Positions 35,374 to 44,400 of a stretch of 64,000 nt of DNA are shown here, one piece after another. The DNA is from Zeimonas sp964538505 (GTDB lineage Bacteria > Pseudomonadota > Gammaproteobacteria > Burkholderiales > Burkholderiaceae_E). The DNA lies in NCBI GenBank assembly GCA_964538505.1, contig CAZIDY010000002.1, positions 124,001-188,000 on the forward strand. The letters run 5' to 3'. The position numbers and the translations under genes are program-made. The notes beneath the pieces were generated by a model that searched no databases, was not told the DNA's origin, and saw only the letters and a list, made by a program, of their open reading frames with translations. The stretch's first letter is position 1, and each line of letters starts with the position of its first letter.

Positions 35374-37461
35374 TTACTGCGCCCAGATCACCGCGATCAG
35401 CGGCACGATCAGCAGCGCGACGATGTTGATGATCTTGATCAGCGGGTTCACCGCGGGGCCGGCCGTGTCCTTGTAGGGGTCGCCGACGGTGTCGCCGGTT
35501 ACGGCGGCCTTGTGCGCATCGGAGCCCTTGCCGCCGTGGTTGCCGTCCTCGATGTACTTCTTCGCGTTGTCCCAGGCGCCGCCGCCCGTGCACATCGAGA
35601 TCGCGACGAAGAGGCCGGTGACGATCGTGCCCATCAGCACGCCGCCCAATGCTTCCGGCCCGAGCAGCAGGCCGACCAGCACCGGCACGACGACCGGCAG
35701 CAGCGACGGGATCATCATCTCCTTGATCGCCGAGCCGGTGAGCAGGTCGACCGCGCGCGAGTAGTCGGGCTTGGCCGTTCCTTCCATGATGCCCTTGATC
35801 TCGCGGAACTGGCGACGCACCTCCTCGACCACCGAGCCGGCGGCACGGCCGACCGCTTCCATCGCCATCGCGCCGAACAGGTACGGGATCAGGCCGCCGA
35901 TGATCAGGCCGACGATCACCATGTGGTTCGACAGGTCGAAGTTCGCGACGATGTTCACCGACTCGAGCGCGTGCGTGTAGTCGGCAAAGAGCACGAGCGC
36001 GGCCAGGCCCGCCGAGCCGATCGCGTAGCCCTTGGTGACCGCCTTGGTCGTGTTGCCGACCGCGTCGAGCGGGTCGGTGATGTTGCGCACCGACTCGGGC
36101 ATGTTCGCCATTTCCGCGATGCCGCCGGCGTTGTCGGTGATCGGCCCGTAGGCGTCGAGCGCGACGATGATCCCGGCCATCGACAGCATCGAGGTGGCTG
36201 CCACGGCGATGCCGTACAGGCCGCCCAGCCAGTACGACGAGATGATCGCGGCGCAGACGAACAGCACCGGCCAGGCGGTCGACTTCATCGACACGGCGAT
36301 GCCGGCGATGATGTTCGTCGCGTGTCCGGTCGTCGACGCCTGCGCGACGTATCGAACCGGCTTGTAGTCGGTGCCCGTGTAGTACTCGGTGATCCAGACG
36401 ATCAGCCCGGTGAGCACCATGCCGACGACGACGCACAGCCAGAGATTCAGCACCGAGGTGCCGACGCCGGACAGATCGCTGCCGGCGAACATCCAGGCGG
36501 TGATCGGGTACGCGAGCACGGTGGCGATCAGGCCTGCCCAGATCAGCCCCTTGTACAGCGCGCCCATCACGTTCGTCTGGCCGGGTGTGGCCTTGACGAA
36601 CATCGCGCCGATGATCGACGCAATGATCGACAGGCCGCCGAGTGCGAGCGGATAGACGACCGCCTGCGCCTCGGCGCCCTTGATCATCAGCGAGCCGAGC
36701 AGCATCGTGGCGATCAGCGTGACGGCGTAGGTTTCGAACAGGTCGGCCGCCATGCCTGCGCAGTCGCCGACGTTGTCGCCGACGTTGTCGGCGATCACCG
36801 CCGGGTTGCGCGGGTCGTCCTCGGGGATGCCTGCCTCGACCTTGCCGACGAGGTCGGCGCCGACGTCGGCGCCCTTCGTGAAGATGCCGCCGCCCAGTCG
36901 CGCGAAGATCGAGATCAGCGACGAGCCGAAGGCGAGCCCGATCAGCGGCCGGATGACGTCGTGCAGCGAGACGACGGTGCCCAGGCCGTGCGGCGCCGAG
37001 GCGACGAGCACGCCGTAGTAGCCGGCGACGCCGAGCAGGCCGAGGCCGACGACGAGCATGCCGGTGATCGCGCCGCCGCGGAACGCCACCGCGAGCGCCT
37101 CACCGAGGCCCTGCGTGGCCGCCTGCGCGGTGCGCACGTTCGCGCGCACAGAGACGTTCATGCCGATGTAGCCGGCCGCGCCCGAGAGGATCGCGCCGAT
37201 TGCGAAGCCGATCGCCGTGGGCAGACCGAGCCCCGGCACCAGCCAGATGACGATGAAGAGGACGACGCCGACGACTGCGATCGTGCGGTACTGCCGGTTC
37301 AGGTACGCCTTCGCGCCCTGCTGGATCGCCGCGGCGATCTCCTGCATCCGTGCGTTGCCCGCGTCCAGCGACAGGATCCAGCGGCTCGATGCGATGCCGT
37401 AGATCACTGCCGCCAAACCGCAGGCCAGAGCGAGCCACAGGCCCGCCGAGGTAGCCGTCAT
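35374..37461 (-). CDS. hppA: Membrane H+-translocating pyrophosphatase, K+-independent
   Basis: 695 aa with about sixteen membrane helices. It hydrolyses pyrophosphate while pumping protons out of the cytoplasm. The substrate motifs are FTKGADVGADLVGK, the two NVGDNVGDCAG aspartate loops and the C-terminal GDTVGDPYKDTAGPA. The motif GNTTKAVTKG carries Lys where K+-dependent enzymes have Ala, marking the K+-independent class. It recovers energy from biosynthetic pyrophosphate. Confidence 0.96.
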   Translation of the reverse strand: MTATSAGLWLALACGLAAVIYGIASSRWILSLDAGNARMQEIAAAIQQGAKAYLNRQYRTIAVVGVVLFIVIWLVPGLGLPTAIGFAIGAILSGAAGYIGMNVSVRANVRTAQAATQGLGEALAVAFRGGAITGMLVVGLGLLGVAGYYGVLVASAPHGLGTVVSLHDVIRPLIGLAFGSSLISIFARLGGGIFTKGADVGADLVGKVEAGIPEDDPRNPAVIADNVGDNVGDCAGMAADLFETYAVTLIATMLLGSLMIKGAEAQAVVYPLALGGLSIIASIIGAMFVKATPGQTNVMGALYKGLIWAGLIATVLAYPITAWMFAGSDLSGVGTSVLNLWLCVVVGMVLTGLIVWITEYYTGTDYKPVRYVAQASTTGHATNIIAGIAVSMKSTAWPVLFVCAAIISSYWLGGLYGIAVAATSMLSMAGIIVALDAYGPITDNAGGIAEMANMPESVRNITDPLDAVGNTTKAVTKGYAIGSAGLAALVLFADYTHALESVNIVANFDLSNHMVIVGLIIGGLIPYLFGAMAMEAVGRAAGSVVEEVRRQFREIKGIMEGTAKPDYSRAVDLLTGSAIKEMMIPSLLPVVVPVLVGLLLGPEALGGVLMGTIVTGLFVAISMCTGGGAWDNAKKYIEDGNHGGKGSDAHKAAVTGDTVGDPYKDTAGPAVNPLIKIINIVALLIVPLIAVIWAQ

Positions 37462-37542
37462 GAGTGGACCTCCATCCGATACCGGTTGTGATGTGAAGAA
37501 CTGAAAGAGAAGGGAAGCGCCGAGATGCAGGGCGCCGGGAGT

Positions 37543-38196
37543 TTACTGGAGCGCGGCGAATACACGGGCGGTGATTTCATCGACGCTGCCCACGCCGGAC
37601 ACCTTCCGGAGCCGCGGAGCAGCCCCGTTGCCGCTTTGCTCCCAGGCCGCGTAGTAGTCGACGAGCGGGCGCGTCTGCGCGTGATAGACGGACAGGCGCT
37701 TGCGCACCGTTTCCTCGCGATCGTCGTCGCGCTGGATGAGGTCTTCGCCGGTGACGTCGTCCTTGCCGGCGGTTTTCGGCGGGTTGAACCGGACGTGGTA
37801 GGTGCGGCCGCTGGCGGCATGCACGCGCCGTCCGCTCATGCGATCGATGATGTCGGAGTCGGGCACGTCGATCTCGAGCACGTAGTCGAGGCTCACGCCG
37901 GCTTTCTTCATTGCGTCGGCCTGCGGGATCGTGCGCGGGAAGCCGTCGAACAGGTAGCCGTTGGCGCAGTCGGGCTCGCGCAACCGCTCCTCGACGAGGC
38001 CGATGATGATGTCGTCGGACACGAGTGCGCCTGCGTCCATCACCTTCTTCGCGGCGAGTCCGAGCGCAGTGCCGGCCTTGACCGCGGCGCGCAGCATGTC
38101 TCCGGTGGAGATCTGCGGAATGCCGTACTTCTTCGTGATGAACGCGGCCTGCGTGCCTTTGCCCGCTCCGGGCGCGCCAAGAAGAATCAGACGCAT
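37543..38196 (-). CDS. adk: Adenylate kinase
   Basis: 217 aa, long form. P-loop GAPGAGKGTQ (8-17), AMP-site motif DGFPRTIPQA, LID between about 121 and 160 (RRVHAASGRTYH). It equilibrates ATP, ADP and AMP. The LID lacks the four zinc cysteines of Gram-positive enzymes. It ends the exbB-exbD-lpxK-Trm112-kdsB-adk series, though 152 bases from kdsB suggest its own promoter. Confidence 0.97.
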   Translation of the reverse strand: MRLILLGAPGAGKGTQAAFITKKYGIPQISTGDMLRAAVKAGTALGLAAKKVMDAGALVSDDIIIGLVEERLREPDCANGYLFDGFPRTIPQADAMKKAGVSLDYVLEIDVPDSDIIDRMSGRRVHAASGRTYHVRFNPPKTAGKDDVTGEDLIQRDDDREETVRKRLSVYHAQTRPLVDYYAAWEQSGNGAAPRLRKVSGVGSVDEITARVFAALQ

Positions 38197-38348
38197 GTTG
38201 TGCCTGCCGCCCGCAAAGCCTGCAAGCGTACCGGGAAATCCCGTAGCCGGTCAATTCGTGCCGTTGCGGGAACGACGCTTGCGCCTTTTCGCGGAACGAC
38301 GTACGCAGGGAAGTGCGCGCGTTGCTCGCACCGGCAGCCGCATGCGCT

Positions 38349-39212
38349 TCAGCGCAGCGGGCGCTTCCAGTGTGCCCGTACGCGCTCGAGGTCGGCCGGC
38401 GTGTCGACGCCGCCTTCGCCGGCGTGCGGCGTCAGGTGCACTGCGATGCGGTGACCGTGCCACAGCGCGCGCATCTGCTCGAGCGACTCGATCGCCTCGA
38501 GCGGCGACGGCGGCAGCGACGCGTGCACGCGCAGGTACGAGACGCGATACGCGTACAGGCCGATGTGCCGCAGCGGCCGCTGCGCGTCGAGCTCCGCGGG
38601 AAGCGATGCCGGCAGCTGCGCCGGGAAGCCGCGCATCGCGTCGCGTGCGAAGGGCACCGGCGCCCGCGTGAAGCACAGTGCGCGTTGTGCACGGTCGCAG
38701 ACGAGCTTGACGACGTTCGGGTCGAGCCAGGCGGCCACGTCGTCGATCGGGTGTGCGGCGGTGGCGATCGCGCAGTCGGGCGATTCGGCCAGCCGTTGCG
38801 CGACGGCTCGAACGAGCAGCGGATCGATCAGCGGCTCGTCGCCCTGGACGTTGACGACGATGCGCTCGTCTTCGAGGCCGAGCAGGGCAGCCGCCTCGGC
38901 GAGTCGGTCCGTGCCGGACGGGTGATCGGTGCGAGTGGCGATTGCTTCGAAGCCCGCCGCCCGCACAGCCTCGATGATGCGCGGCGAGTCGGTGGCGACG
39001 GCGACACGCGTCGCGCCTGCCGCCCGTGCGCGCTCGGCCACGCGCACGACCATCGGTTGCCCGCCGATGTCGGCGAGCGGCTTGTCGGGCAGCCGGGTCG
39101 ATGCGAGCCGCGCCGGGATCAGCGCGACGAAGCCGGCGTCGGGCACAGGCTCTTTCGTTGCTCCGGGCACAGGCCCTTCGGTCGCTCCGGGCACGGGCCC
39201 TCCGGTCGTCAC
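38349..39212 (-). CDS. kdsB: 3-deoxy-manno-octulosonate cytidylyltransferase
   Basis: 287 aa if it starts at GTG 39212, which overlaps the stop of the Trm112-like gene (GTGA). It makes CMP-Kdo for lipopolysaccharide core assembly. Motifs: FVALIPARLASTRLPDKPL, ATDSPRI, HPSGTDRLAE, VVNVQGDEPL. The normal protein is about 250 aa; the extra N-terminal residues come from three 24-bp repeats (GPVPGATE, GPVPGATK, EPVPDAG). A GTG at 39146 would skip most of them and is a real alternative. Confidence 0.93.
   Translation of the reverse strand: MTTGGPVPGATEGPVPGATKEPVPDAGFVALIPARLASTRLPDKPLADIGGQPMVVRVAERARAAGATRVAVATDSPRIIEAVRAAGFEAIATRTDHPSGTDRLAEAAALLGLEDERIVVNVQGDEPLIDPLLVRAVAQRLAESPDCAIATAAHPIDDVAAWLDPNVVKLVCDRAQRALCFTRAPVPFARDAMRGFPAQLPASLPAELDAQRPLRHIGLYAYRVSYLRVHASLPPSPLEAIESLEQMRALWHGHRIAVHLTPHAGEGGVDTPADLERVRAHWKRPLR
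39141..39212 (-). repeat. Three 24-bp tandem repeats at the kdsB 5' end
   Basis: Units 39141-39164, 39165-39188 and 39189-39212 share the pattern GGGCAC(A/G)GGC...CGT(T/C)...C. They encode Gly-Pro-Val-Pro-Gly-Ala-Thr units in front of the KdsB core. Copy-number change would alter only this disposable N-terminus. Confidence 0.85.
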
Positions 39213-39457
39213 GGCTCGATCGAGCCGGGATCGGGAAGCGGCGGCGGTGGCCGGTCGCCCGGATCGGGCTCGATCCGGCGAGCTTCGCTTTCGAGCATCA
39301 CCGGAATGCCGTCGCGCACCGGGTACGCGAGGCGGTCGGCGCTGCACATCAGCTCGGCGTCGAAGGGTGTGCCGTCAGCCGAGCGGCCGCCCGGCAGTCG
39401 CTTCAGCGGGCCCTTGCACAGCGGGCAAACGAGGATTTCGAGCAGGCGTGCGTCCAT
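39209..39457 (-). CDS. Trm112-like small zinc protein (YcaR family)
   Basis: 82 aa; starts MDARLLEILVCPLCKGPL with a CxxC pair and has LAYPVRDGIPVML near the end, the Trm112/UPF0434 pattern. In eukaryotes Trm112 activates methyltransferases; the bacterial role is unknown. It nearly always lies between lpxK and kdsB. Its first 83 bases overlap the 3' end of lpxK in another frame. The tail is proline-rich. Confidence 0.92.
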   Translation of the reverse strand: MDARLLEILVCPLCKGPLKRLPGGRSADGTPFDAELMCSADRLAYPVRDGIPVMLESEARRIEPDPGDRPPPPLPDPGSIEP

Positions 39458-40511
39458 GGAGCGTCTCGATGAGCCAGTCGGCGAGGCCGGGCGCGAGCAC
39501 CGCGCTCACCTCGAGGAACCAGCAGCGCTCGTCGGCCCAGGCCGCGCATTTTACGGCGTCCTTCTCGGTCATCACGATCCACGGTGCATCGATCGCCTGC
39601 AGCCGTTCGGCATCGATCGCCGCGTGATCGGGCAATGCGATCTCCTGCGCCTGCACGCCGAGCGTGCGCAGCGTGTCGAAGAAGCGCTGTGGTGCGCCGG
39701 TTGCGGCGATGGCGACGACCTCCGCGTTGGCGAGCCGCGATGCGAATTCGCTCGCCGGCACCGGCGTCGCATGACCGTCGAGTGCGACGAAACGAAGCGG
39801 CTCGACCCGGAAGCGGAAGGTGCGATCGTGTCCGATCGGCGGGCGTGCCTCGCCATTCAATGCGATGGCATCCATCGAAGCGGCCTGCATGAGCGGGGCG
39901 CGCAGGGGTCCGGCCGGCAGGCAGCGTGCGTTGCCCGCGCCGCGTTCGTCGAAGACCGCGATTTCGACGCTGCGCGCGAGCTGCCGGTGCTGCAGTCCGT
40001 CGTCGCTGACGACGACGTCGATCTCCGGGTGCGCAGCGAGCAGCGTGCGCACCGCCTCGGCTCGTTCGCGGGCGGCGGCTACCGGCCGGCCGGTGCGCCG
40101 CGCGAGCAACACCGGCTCGTCGCCCTGCTCGAGCGCGTCGTCGTCGGGCCGGACCAGTCGCGCATCGGCGCGCGCCGCACCGTATCCGCTGGTGACGACG
40201 CCCGGACTCCAGCCGCGCGTGGCCAGTGCGTCGACCAGCGCGGCGACGAGCGGCGTCTTGCCCGCGCCGCCGGCGATGAGGTTGCCGACGACGACAACCG
40301 GCACCGCAGGGGGGGGAAGCCGGGCGATCTGCGCCCGTGCACGGGTCGCGACATGGGCAGTCAGCAGCGCGAGCGGCGCAAGCGCGAGCTGCATGGCACG
40401 CTGTGCGAGCGTGGGCGAACGTGCGTACCAGAGCGCGTGCAGCGCCGGTTCGAGCGAGGGGCGCAGGCGGTCGACGAGGCGGGCCGGTGATCGCCCGGAG
40501 TCCCGGTACAC
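39375..40511 (-). CDS. lpxK: Tetraacyldisaccharide 4'-kinase LpxK
   Basis: 378 aa from GTG. It phosphorylates the lipid A disaccharide at the 4' position on the inner membrane. Walker A is replaced as usual by VGNLIAGGAGKTPLV; GVVTSGYGA, VVSDDGLQH and MTEKDAVKC are family-specific. The enzyme core ends near residue 350; the last 28 residues run 83 bases into the Trm112-like gene. It starts seven bases after exbD. Confidence 0.95.
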   Translation of the reverse strand: MYRDSGRSPARLVDRLRPSLEPALHALWYARSPTLAQRAMQLALAPLALLTAHVATRARAQIARLPPPAVPVVVVGNLIAGGAGKTPLVAALVDALATRGWSPGVVTSGYGAARADARLVRPDDDALEQGDEPVLLARRTGRPVAAARERAEAVRTLLAAHPEIDVVVSDDGLQHRQLARSVEIAVFDERGAGNARCLPAGPLRAPLMQAASMDAIALNGEARPPIGHDRTFRFRVEPLRFVALDGHATPVPASEFASRLANAEVVAIAATGAPQRFFDTLRTLGVQAQEIALPDHAAIDAERLQAIDAPWIVMTEKDAVKCAAWADERCWFLEVSAVLAPGLADWLIETLHGRTPARNPRLPAVQGPAEATAGRPLG

Positions 40512-40517
40512 GCCCCG

Positions 40518-40964
40518 CTATCGCACGCTGCGCGGCGAGCCGGCCGCAGCGTCGGCCTGTGCGGCGAAGGTGACTTTCGCGACACCCGCCTCGCGGGCGG
40601 CGGCGAGAACCGAGATGACGTCCTGGTGTTTCGCGCCGGCGTCGGCGTGCACGACGAGCACCGGGTCCTTGCGCTCGGAAGCGACGCGGCGCAGCTCGGC
40701 CGGCAGGCCTTCGCGCGCCACGGCCTGCGCCCCGTTCTCGCTGAGGATCCGGTACTGCCCGTCGGAGGAGACGCCGACGTCGATCTCGCTGGGGCGCTCG
40801 GTGGCCGTCTCCCCGGTGGCGCTCGGCAGGTCGACCTGCAGTTCGGTGAACTTCGAGTAGGTCGTCGTGACCATCAGGAAGATCAGCACGACCAGCAGGA
40901 CGTCGATCAGCGGGACGAAGTTGATCTCCGGCTCGTCGCGCCGGATGCCGCGGCGAAAGTTCAT
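40518..40964 (-). CDS. exbD: Biopolymer transport protein ExbD/TolR
   Basis: 148 aa: short cytoplasmic start, one membrane helix (about 16-36) with the essential aspartate in FVPLIDVLLVVLIFLM, then a periplasmic domain. Works with ExbB to convert proton flow into TonB or TolA movement. The ATG overlaps the exbB stop (ATGA). Its place before lpxK is typical for betaproteobacteria; no tonB gene is adjacent. Confidence 0.94.
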   Translation of the reverse strand: MNFRRGIRRDEPEINFVPLIDVLLVVLIFLMVTTTYSKFTELQVDLPSATGETATERPSEIDVGVSSDGQYRILSENGAQAVAREGLPAELRRVASERKDPVLVVHADAGAKHQDVISVLAAAREAGVAKVTFAAQADAAAGSPRSVR

Positions 40965-41566
40965 CGCTGCGCCGCGCGCAGGTGGTCGACCAGCCGCAGC
41001 GACTGCTGCTCCATCTCGACGAGGAAGGCGTCGACGCGCGCGCGGAAATGCCGGTAGGCGATCATCGCGGGAATCGCGATCAGGATGCCGAGCGCCGTGT
41101 TGTACAGCGCCACGGAGATGCCGTGCGCAAGCTGCTGCGGATTCGTTCCGCTCGGCGTCTGCGCGCCGAAGATCTCGATCATGCCGACGACGGTGCCGAA
41201 CAGGCCCATCAGCGGTGCGACGGCGGCGATGGTGCCGAGCGCCGACAGGTAGCGTTCGAGGTGGTGGGCCACCGCCCGTCCGGTCTCCTCCATCGCTTCC
41301 TTCATCAGCTCGCGCCCGGCGCCCTCGTGGCGCAGCCCGCTCGCGAGCACTCGTCCGAGGGGCGAGTTGACGGCGAGGCGGTTCAGCATGTCGGGCGTGA
41401 TCGACTGCGTGCGGCGCAGGCCGAGCACTTCGTCGAGCAGGCCCGGCGGCAGCACCTTCGCCGGCTTCAGGGACAGGAAACGCTCGATGATCAACGCGAC
41501 GGCGGCGATCGAGGCGACAATGAGAAACCAAATGGGCCAGCCGGCCGCCTGGATCAGGGACAGCAA
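40961..41566 (-). CDS. exbB: MotA/TolQ/ExbB proton-channel protein
   Basis: 201 aa from a TTG start. Three membrane helices: one at the start (LIQAAGWPIWFLIVASIAAV), two after ALGTIAAVAPLMGLFGTVVGM. No ATG or GTG lies near where the family begins; TTG at 41566 follows GGAG at a suitable distance and gives the expected first residues. An in-frame ATG at 41632 would add 22 polar residues and has no ribosome site. First gene of the exbB-exbD-lpxK operon. Confidence 0.92.
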   Translation of the reverse strand: MLSLIQAAGWPIWFLIVASIAAVALIIERFLSLKPAKVLPPGLLDEVLGLRRTQSITPDMLNRLAVNSPLGRVLASGLRHEGAGRELMKEAMEETGRAVAHHLERYLSALGTIAAVAPLMGLFGTVVGMIEIFGAQTPSGTNPQQLAHGISVALYNTALGILIAIPAMIAYRHFRARVDAFLVEMEQQSLRLVDHLRAAQR

Positions 41567-41920
41567 AACGTTTCTCCGGGTACCGATCAAGCCGAAAGGC
41601 ACGCAATTGTCGGTTTTTTTTCCACTGCGCATCAAGTGGAACCGTCGGACGGCGGCCGATGCGTCGGGGGCGGACGGTGTGAAGGACGCCTGCACAGGCT
41701 TTCGCAGGCGCTCTGCCTGGGGACAACTCTGTGAACAACGTACCTTGGCGCGGGACTGGGCGCGCGAATTCAACTGACGTGCCTGTATGCGTTCCTGTGC
41801 GTTAAACGAAATGTCAAGGCAAATCAATCAGTTGACGGGCACTGTTCCGTTGTGGCAGGGGCGTGCAGCAATAAATTCGATCGGGCGCAGTGTGTGGATA
41901 GCTTTGCGCCGGAGAGCCGC
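41567..41920. promoter_or_regulatory. Divergent intergenic region exbB / xseA
   Basis: 354 bp without a gene. On the + strand TTGTGG and TAAATT (about 41850 and 41872) spaced 16 could be the xseA promoter. On the minus strand a perfect TTGACA (41812-41817) faces exbB but lacks a clear -10 partner. An eight-base T run lies near 41615. Composition is less GC-rich than the flanks. Confidence 0.4.
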
Positions 41921-43333
41921 ATGAACGCTCGTTTTGCGAGCGCAAACGAAGCAACGGTGCGGGAAATCCTGTCGGTTTCCCAACTGAACCGCGCCGTTGC
42001 TGGTTTGTTGCAGCGCAGCGTCCCGCCGGTGTGGGTGCGCGGCGAGATCTCCAACGCGACGCGCGCGGCCAGCGGACACTGGTACTTCACGCTGAAGGAC
42101 GCCGATGCGCAGGTGCGTGCGGTGATGTTCCGCGGACGCGCCCAGTACCTGAACTTCGTTCCGCGCAACGGCGATCGGGTCGAGGCACGCGCGATGGTGA
42201 CGCTGTACGAGCCACGCGGCGACTTCCAGCTGACGATCGAGGCGATGCGTCCGGCCGGCGCCGGTGACCTGTTCCAGCGCTTCCTGAAGCTGAAGGAGAA
42301 ACTGCAGGCCGAAGGTCTGTTCGACGCCGCGCGCAAGCGGCCGCTGCCGGCGTTCCCGCGGATGGTCGGCGTCGTCACGTCGCCGCGGGCGGCGGCGCTG
42401 CGCGACGTGCTCACGACGCTGCAACGGCGTGCGCCGGGGGTCGGCGTCATCGTCTACCCGGCGCTCGTGCAGGGGGACGATGCGCCGGCGGCGCTGGTTG
42501 CCGCGTTGCGGGCCGCGTCGCACCGGCGCGAATGCGATGTGCTGCTGCTGGTGAGGGGCGGCGGCTCGATCGAGGATCTGTGGGCCTTCAACGACGAGAC
42601 GCTCGCCCGGGCGATCGCTGCATCGCCGGTCCCGGTGGTGAGCGGTGTCGGCCACGAGACCGACTTCACGATCGCCGATTTCGTCGCCGACGAACGTGCG
42701 CCCACGCCCACCGGCGCGGCCGCGCGCGTCGTGCCCGATCGACGCGAGCTCGCCGAACGCGTGCTGCGCGCGGCTGCACGCGTAGAGCGCGCCTGGGAGC
42801 GCCGGATCGAGGCGATCGAGCAGCGCCTCGACACCGCCGCGCGGCTGCTGCGCTCACCGTCGGCGCAATGGCAGGCGCGCTCGCATCGGCTGCATGCGCT
42901 GTCGCAGCGAATCGTCGCCTTCGGCCGGCTTTCGCTGCAGCAGCGTGCGATGCGGATCGATCGCCTGTGCGCAGCCGTACGTGCGCCGCGCACCGAGCTC
43001 GCAGCTCAGCGCCTCGCGCATGCGGCGCGCGCGCTGCATCGCGCAACGACGCTGCATCTCGCGCGTCTCGACGAGCGCATGGCGCGAGGCGCTTCGGCGC
43101 TCGAACTCGTCAGCCCGCGCGCGGTGCTCGAGCGTGGCTACGCGATCGTGCACGACGCGCGCGGACATGTCGTCGCATCGGTCGAGCGGGTTGCCGTCGA
43201 AGACCGGCTGCGCGTGACGCTCGTCGATGGTCGCGTCGACGTTGCGGTTCGGCAGGTGGAGCGAGCCGCGCAGGAAGCGGTCGATGAGCGTCGCGAGCCG
43301 GTTGACGAGCGTCGCAAGCGACGGGACAGCTGA
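41921..43333 (+). CDS. xseA: Exodeoxyribonuclease VII large subunit
   Basis: 470 aa. N-terminal OB fold (VSQLNRAVAGLLQ, VWVRGEISN), catalytic domain with GVVTSPRAAALRDVL, RGGGSIEDLWAFND and GVGHETDFTIADFVAD, then long Arg-rich coiled-coil helices. Partner XseB is encoded at 6.9 kb. GGAG lies before the ATG at 41921. The C-terminus has a short repeat (VDERREPVDERRKR). It is a stand-alone gene 110 bases before sodB. Confidence 0.95.
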   Translation: MNARFASANEATVREILSVSQLNRAVAGLLQRSVPPVWVRGEISNATRAASGHWYFTLKDADAQVRAVMFRGRAQYLNFVPRNGDRVEARAMVTLYEPRGDFQLTIEAMRPAGAGDLFQRFLKLKEKLQAEGLFDAARKRPLPAFPRMVGVVTSPRAAALRDVLTTLQRRAPGVGVIVYPALVQGDDAPAALVAALRAASHRRECDVLLLVRGGGSIEDLWAFNDETLARAIAASPVPVVSGVGHETDFTIADFVADERAPTPTGAAARVVPDRRELAERVLRAAARVERAWERRIEAIEQRLDTAARLLRSPSAQWQARSHRLHALSQRIVAFGRLSLQQRAMRIDRLCAAVRAPRTELAAQRLAHAARALHRATTLHLARLDERMARGASALELVSPRAVLERGYAIVHDARGHVVASVERVAVEDRLRVTLVDGRVDVAVRQVERAAQEAVDERREPVDERRKRRDS

Positions 43334-43443
43334 AAGAGCCCGGTGCCGGCGTGCCGGTCGTGCGGCTACTGCGCCATCGGCCTAGAATCGGCGATCAAGT
43401 GTCGCGCGGCTGCGCGATCCGGCCAACTACAAGGAGAACACGC

Positions 43444-44025
43444 ATGGAGCACAAGCTGCCCCCTCTTCCCTACGCGATGGACGCGCTCGCGCCGCACGTC
43501 TCGAAGGAGACGCTCGAGTACCACTACGGCAAGCATCACCAGGCGTATGTCACGAACCTGAACAACCTGATCAAGGGCACCGAGTTCGAGAACATGAGTC
43601 TCGAGGACATCGTCCGGAAGTCGTCGGGCGGTGTCTTCAACAACTCGGCGCAGGTGTGGAACCACACGTTCTTCTGGTCGTGCATGAAGCCGGGCGGTGG
43701 CGGCCAGCCGTCGGGTGCGCTCGCCGACGCCATCACGAAGAAGTGGGGTTCGTTCGATGCATTCCGCGAGGCCTTCAGCAAGAGCGCGGTCGGCAACTTC
43801 GGCTCGGGCTGGACGTGGCTCGTGAAGAAGGGCGACGGCTCGGTCGACATCGTCAACACGAGCAACGCCGGAACGCCGGTCACCACGAGCGACCACCCGC
43901 TGCTGACGATCGACGTCTGGGAGCACGCGTACTACATCGACTATCGCAATGCGCGCCCGAAGTTCGTCGAGACCTTCCTCGCCAGCCTCGCGAACTGGGA
44001 TTTCGCCGCGAAGAACTTCGGCTGA
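43444..44025 (+). CDS. sodB: Iron superoxide dismutase
   Basis: 193 aa. Metal ligands are in YHYGKHHQAY (H27), WNHTFFW (H74) and DVWEHAYYIDY (D157, H161). The pattern WNHTFFWSCM and the length fit the Fe-type enzyme. AAGGAG precedes the ATG. TAGAAT at 43383-43388 may be its -10. It removes superoxide in the cytoplasm. Confidence 0.96.
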   Translation: MEHKLPPLPYAMDALAPHVSKETLEYHYGKHHQAYVTNLNNLIKGTEFENMSLEDIVRKSSGGVFNNSAQVWNHTFFWSCMKPGGGGQPSGALADAITKKWGSFDAFREAFSKSAVGNFGSGWTWLVKKGDGSVDIVNTSNAGTPVTTSDHPLLTIDVWEHAYYIDYRNARPKFVETFLASLANWDFAAKNFG

Positions 44026-44124
44026 TCGCCGGATCTCCGTGCCTGTGGCAGCATTCCCGGCTGCCGCGGGCACGTACCTTGCCTGCCTCGTTCCCCTGCA
44101 ATTCCAACAACAGGAGCGGTGACC

Positions 44125-44379
44125 ATGAGCTGGCTCTGGACTTTGATCATCGGGTTGATCGTCGGTGCCGTCGCGAAGTTCGTGATGCCCGGCAGGCAGG
44201 GGGGCGGGATCATCATCACGATCATCCTCGGTATCGTCGGCGCCTTCGTCGCCACGTGGATCGGTCAGGCGGTCGGCTGGTATCGGCCCGGTGAGAACGC
44301 GGGCTTCATCATGTCGGTGATCGGTGCGCTGGTCGTGCTGTGGATCTACGGGCTCGTCACCAAGCGGCGCGGAGCCTGA
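44125..44379 (+). CDS. GlsB/YeaQ/YmgE-family membrane protein
   Basis: 84 aa with three hydrophobic segments and the transglycosylase-associated signature (GLIVGAVAKFVMPG, GIIITIILGIVGAFVATWIG, SVIGALVVLWIYG). These small proteins are stress-associated and of unknown mechanism. AGGAG precedes the ATG at 44125; a GTG six bases earlier is possible. Confidence 0.9.
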   Translation: MSWLWTLIIGLIVGAVAKFVMPGRQGGGIIITIILGIVGAFVATWIGQAVGWYRPGENAGFIMSVIGALVVLWIYGLVTKRRGA

Positions 44380-44400
44380 GCGGCGCTCATGAACGCGCCG

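Noticed and set aside
35281..37491. 736-codon open frame opposite hppA
   Set aside because: Composition (D, R, H, A) is that of an antisense shadow of a GC-rich gene; hppA itself is certain.
41567..41632. exbB start at the upstream ATG 41632
   Set aside because: It adds a polar stretch foreign to the family and lacks a ribosome site; TTG at 41566 fits both.
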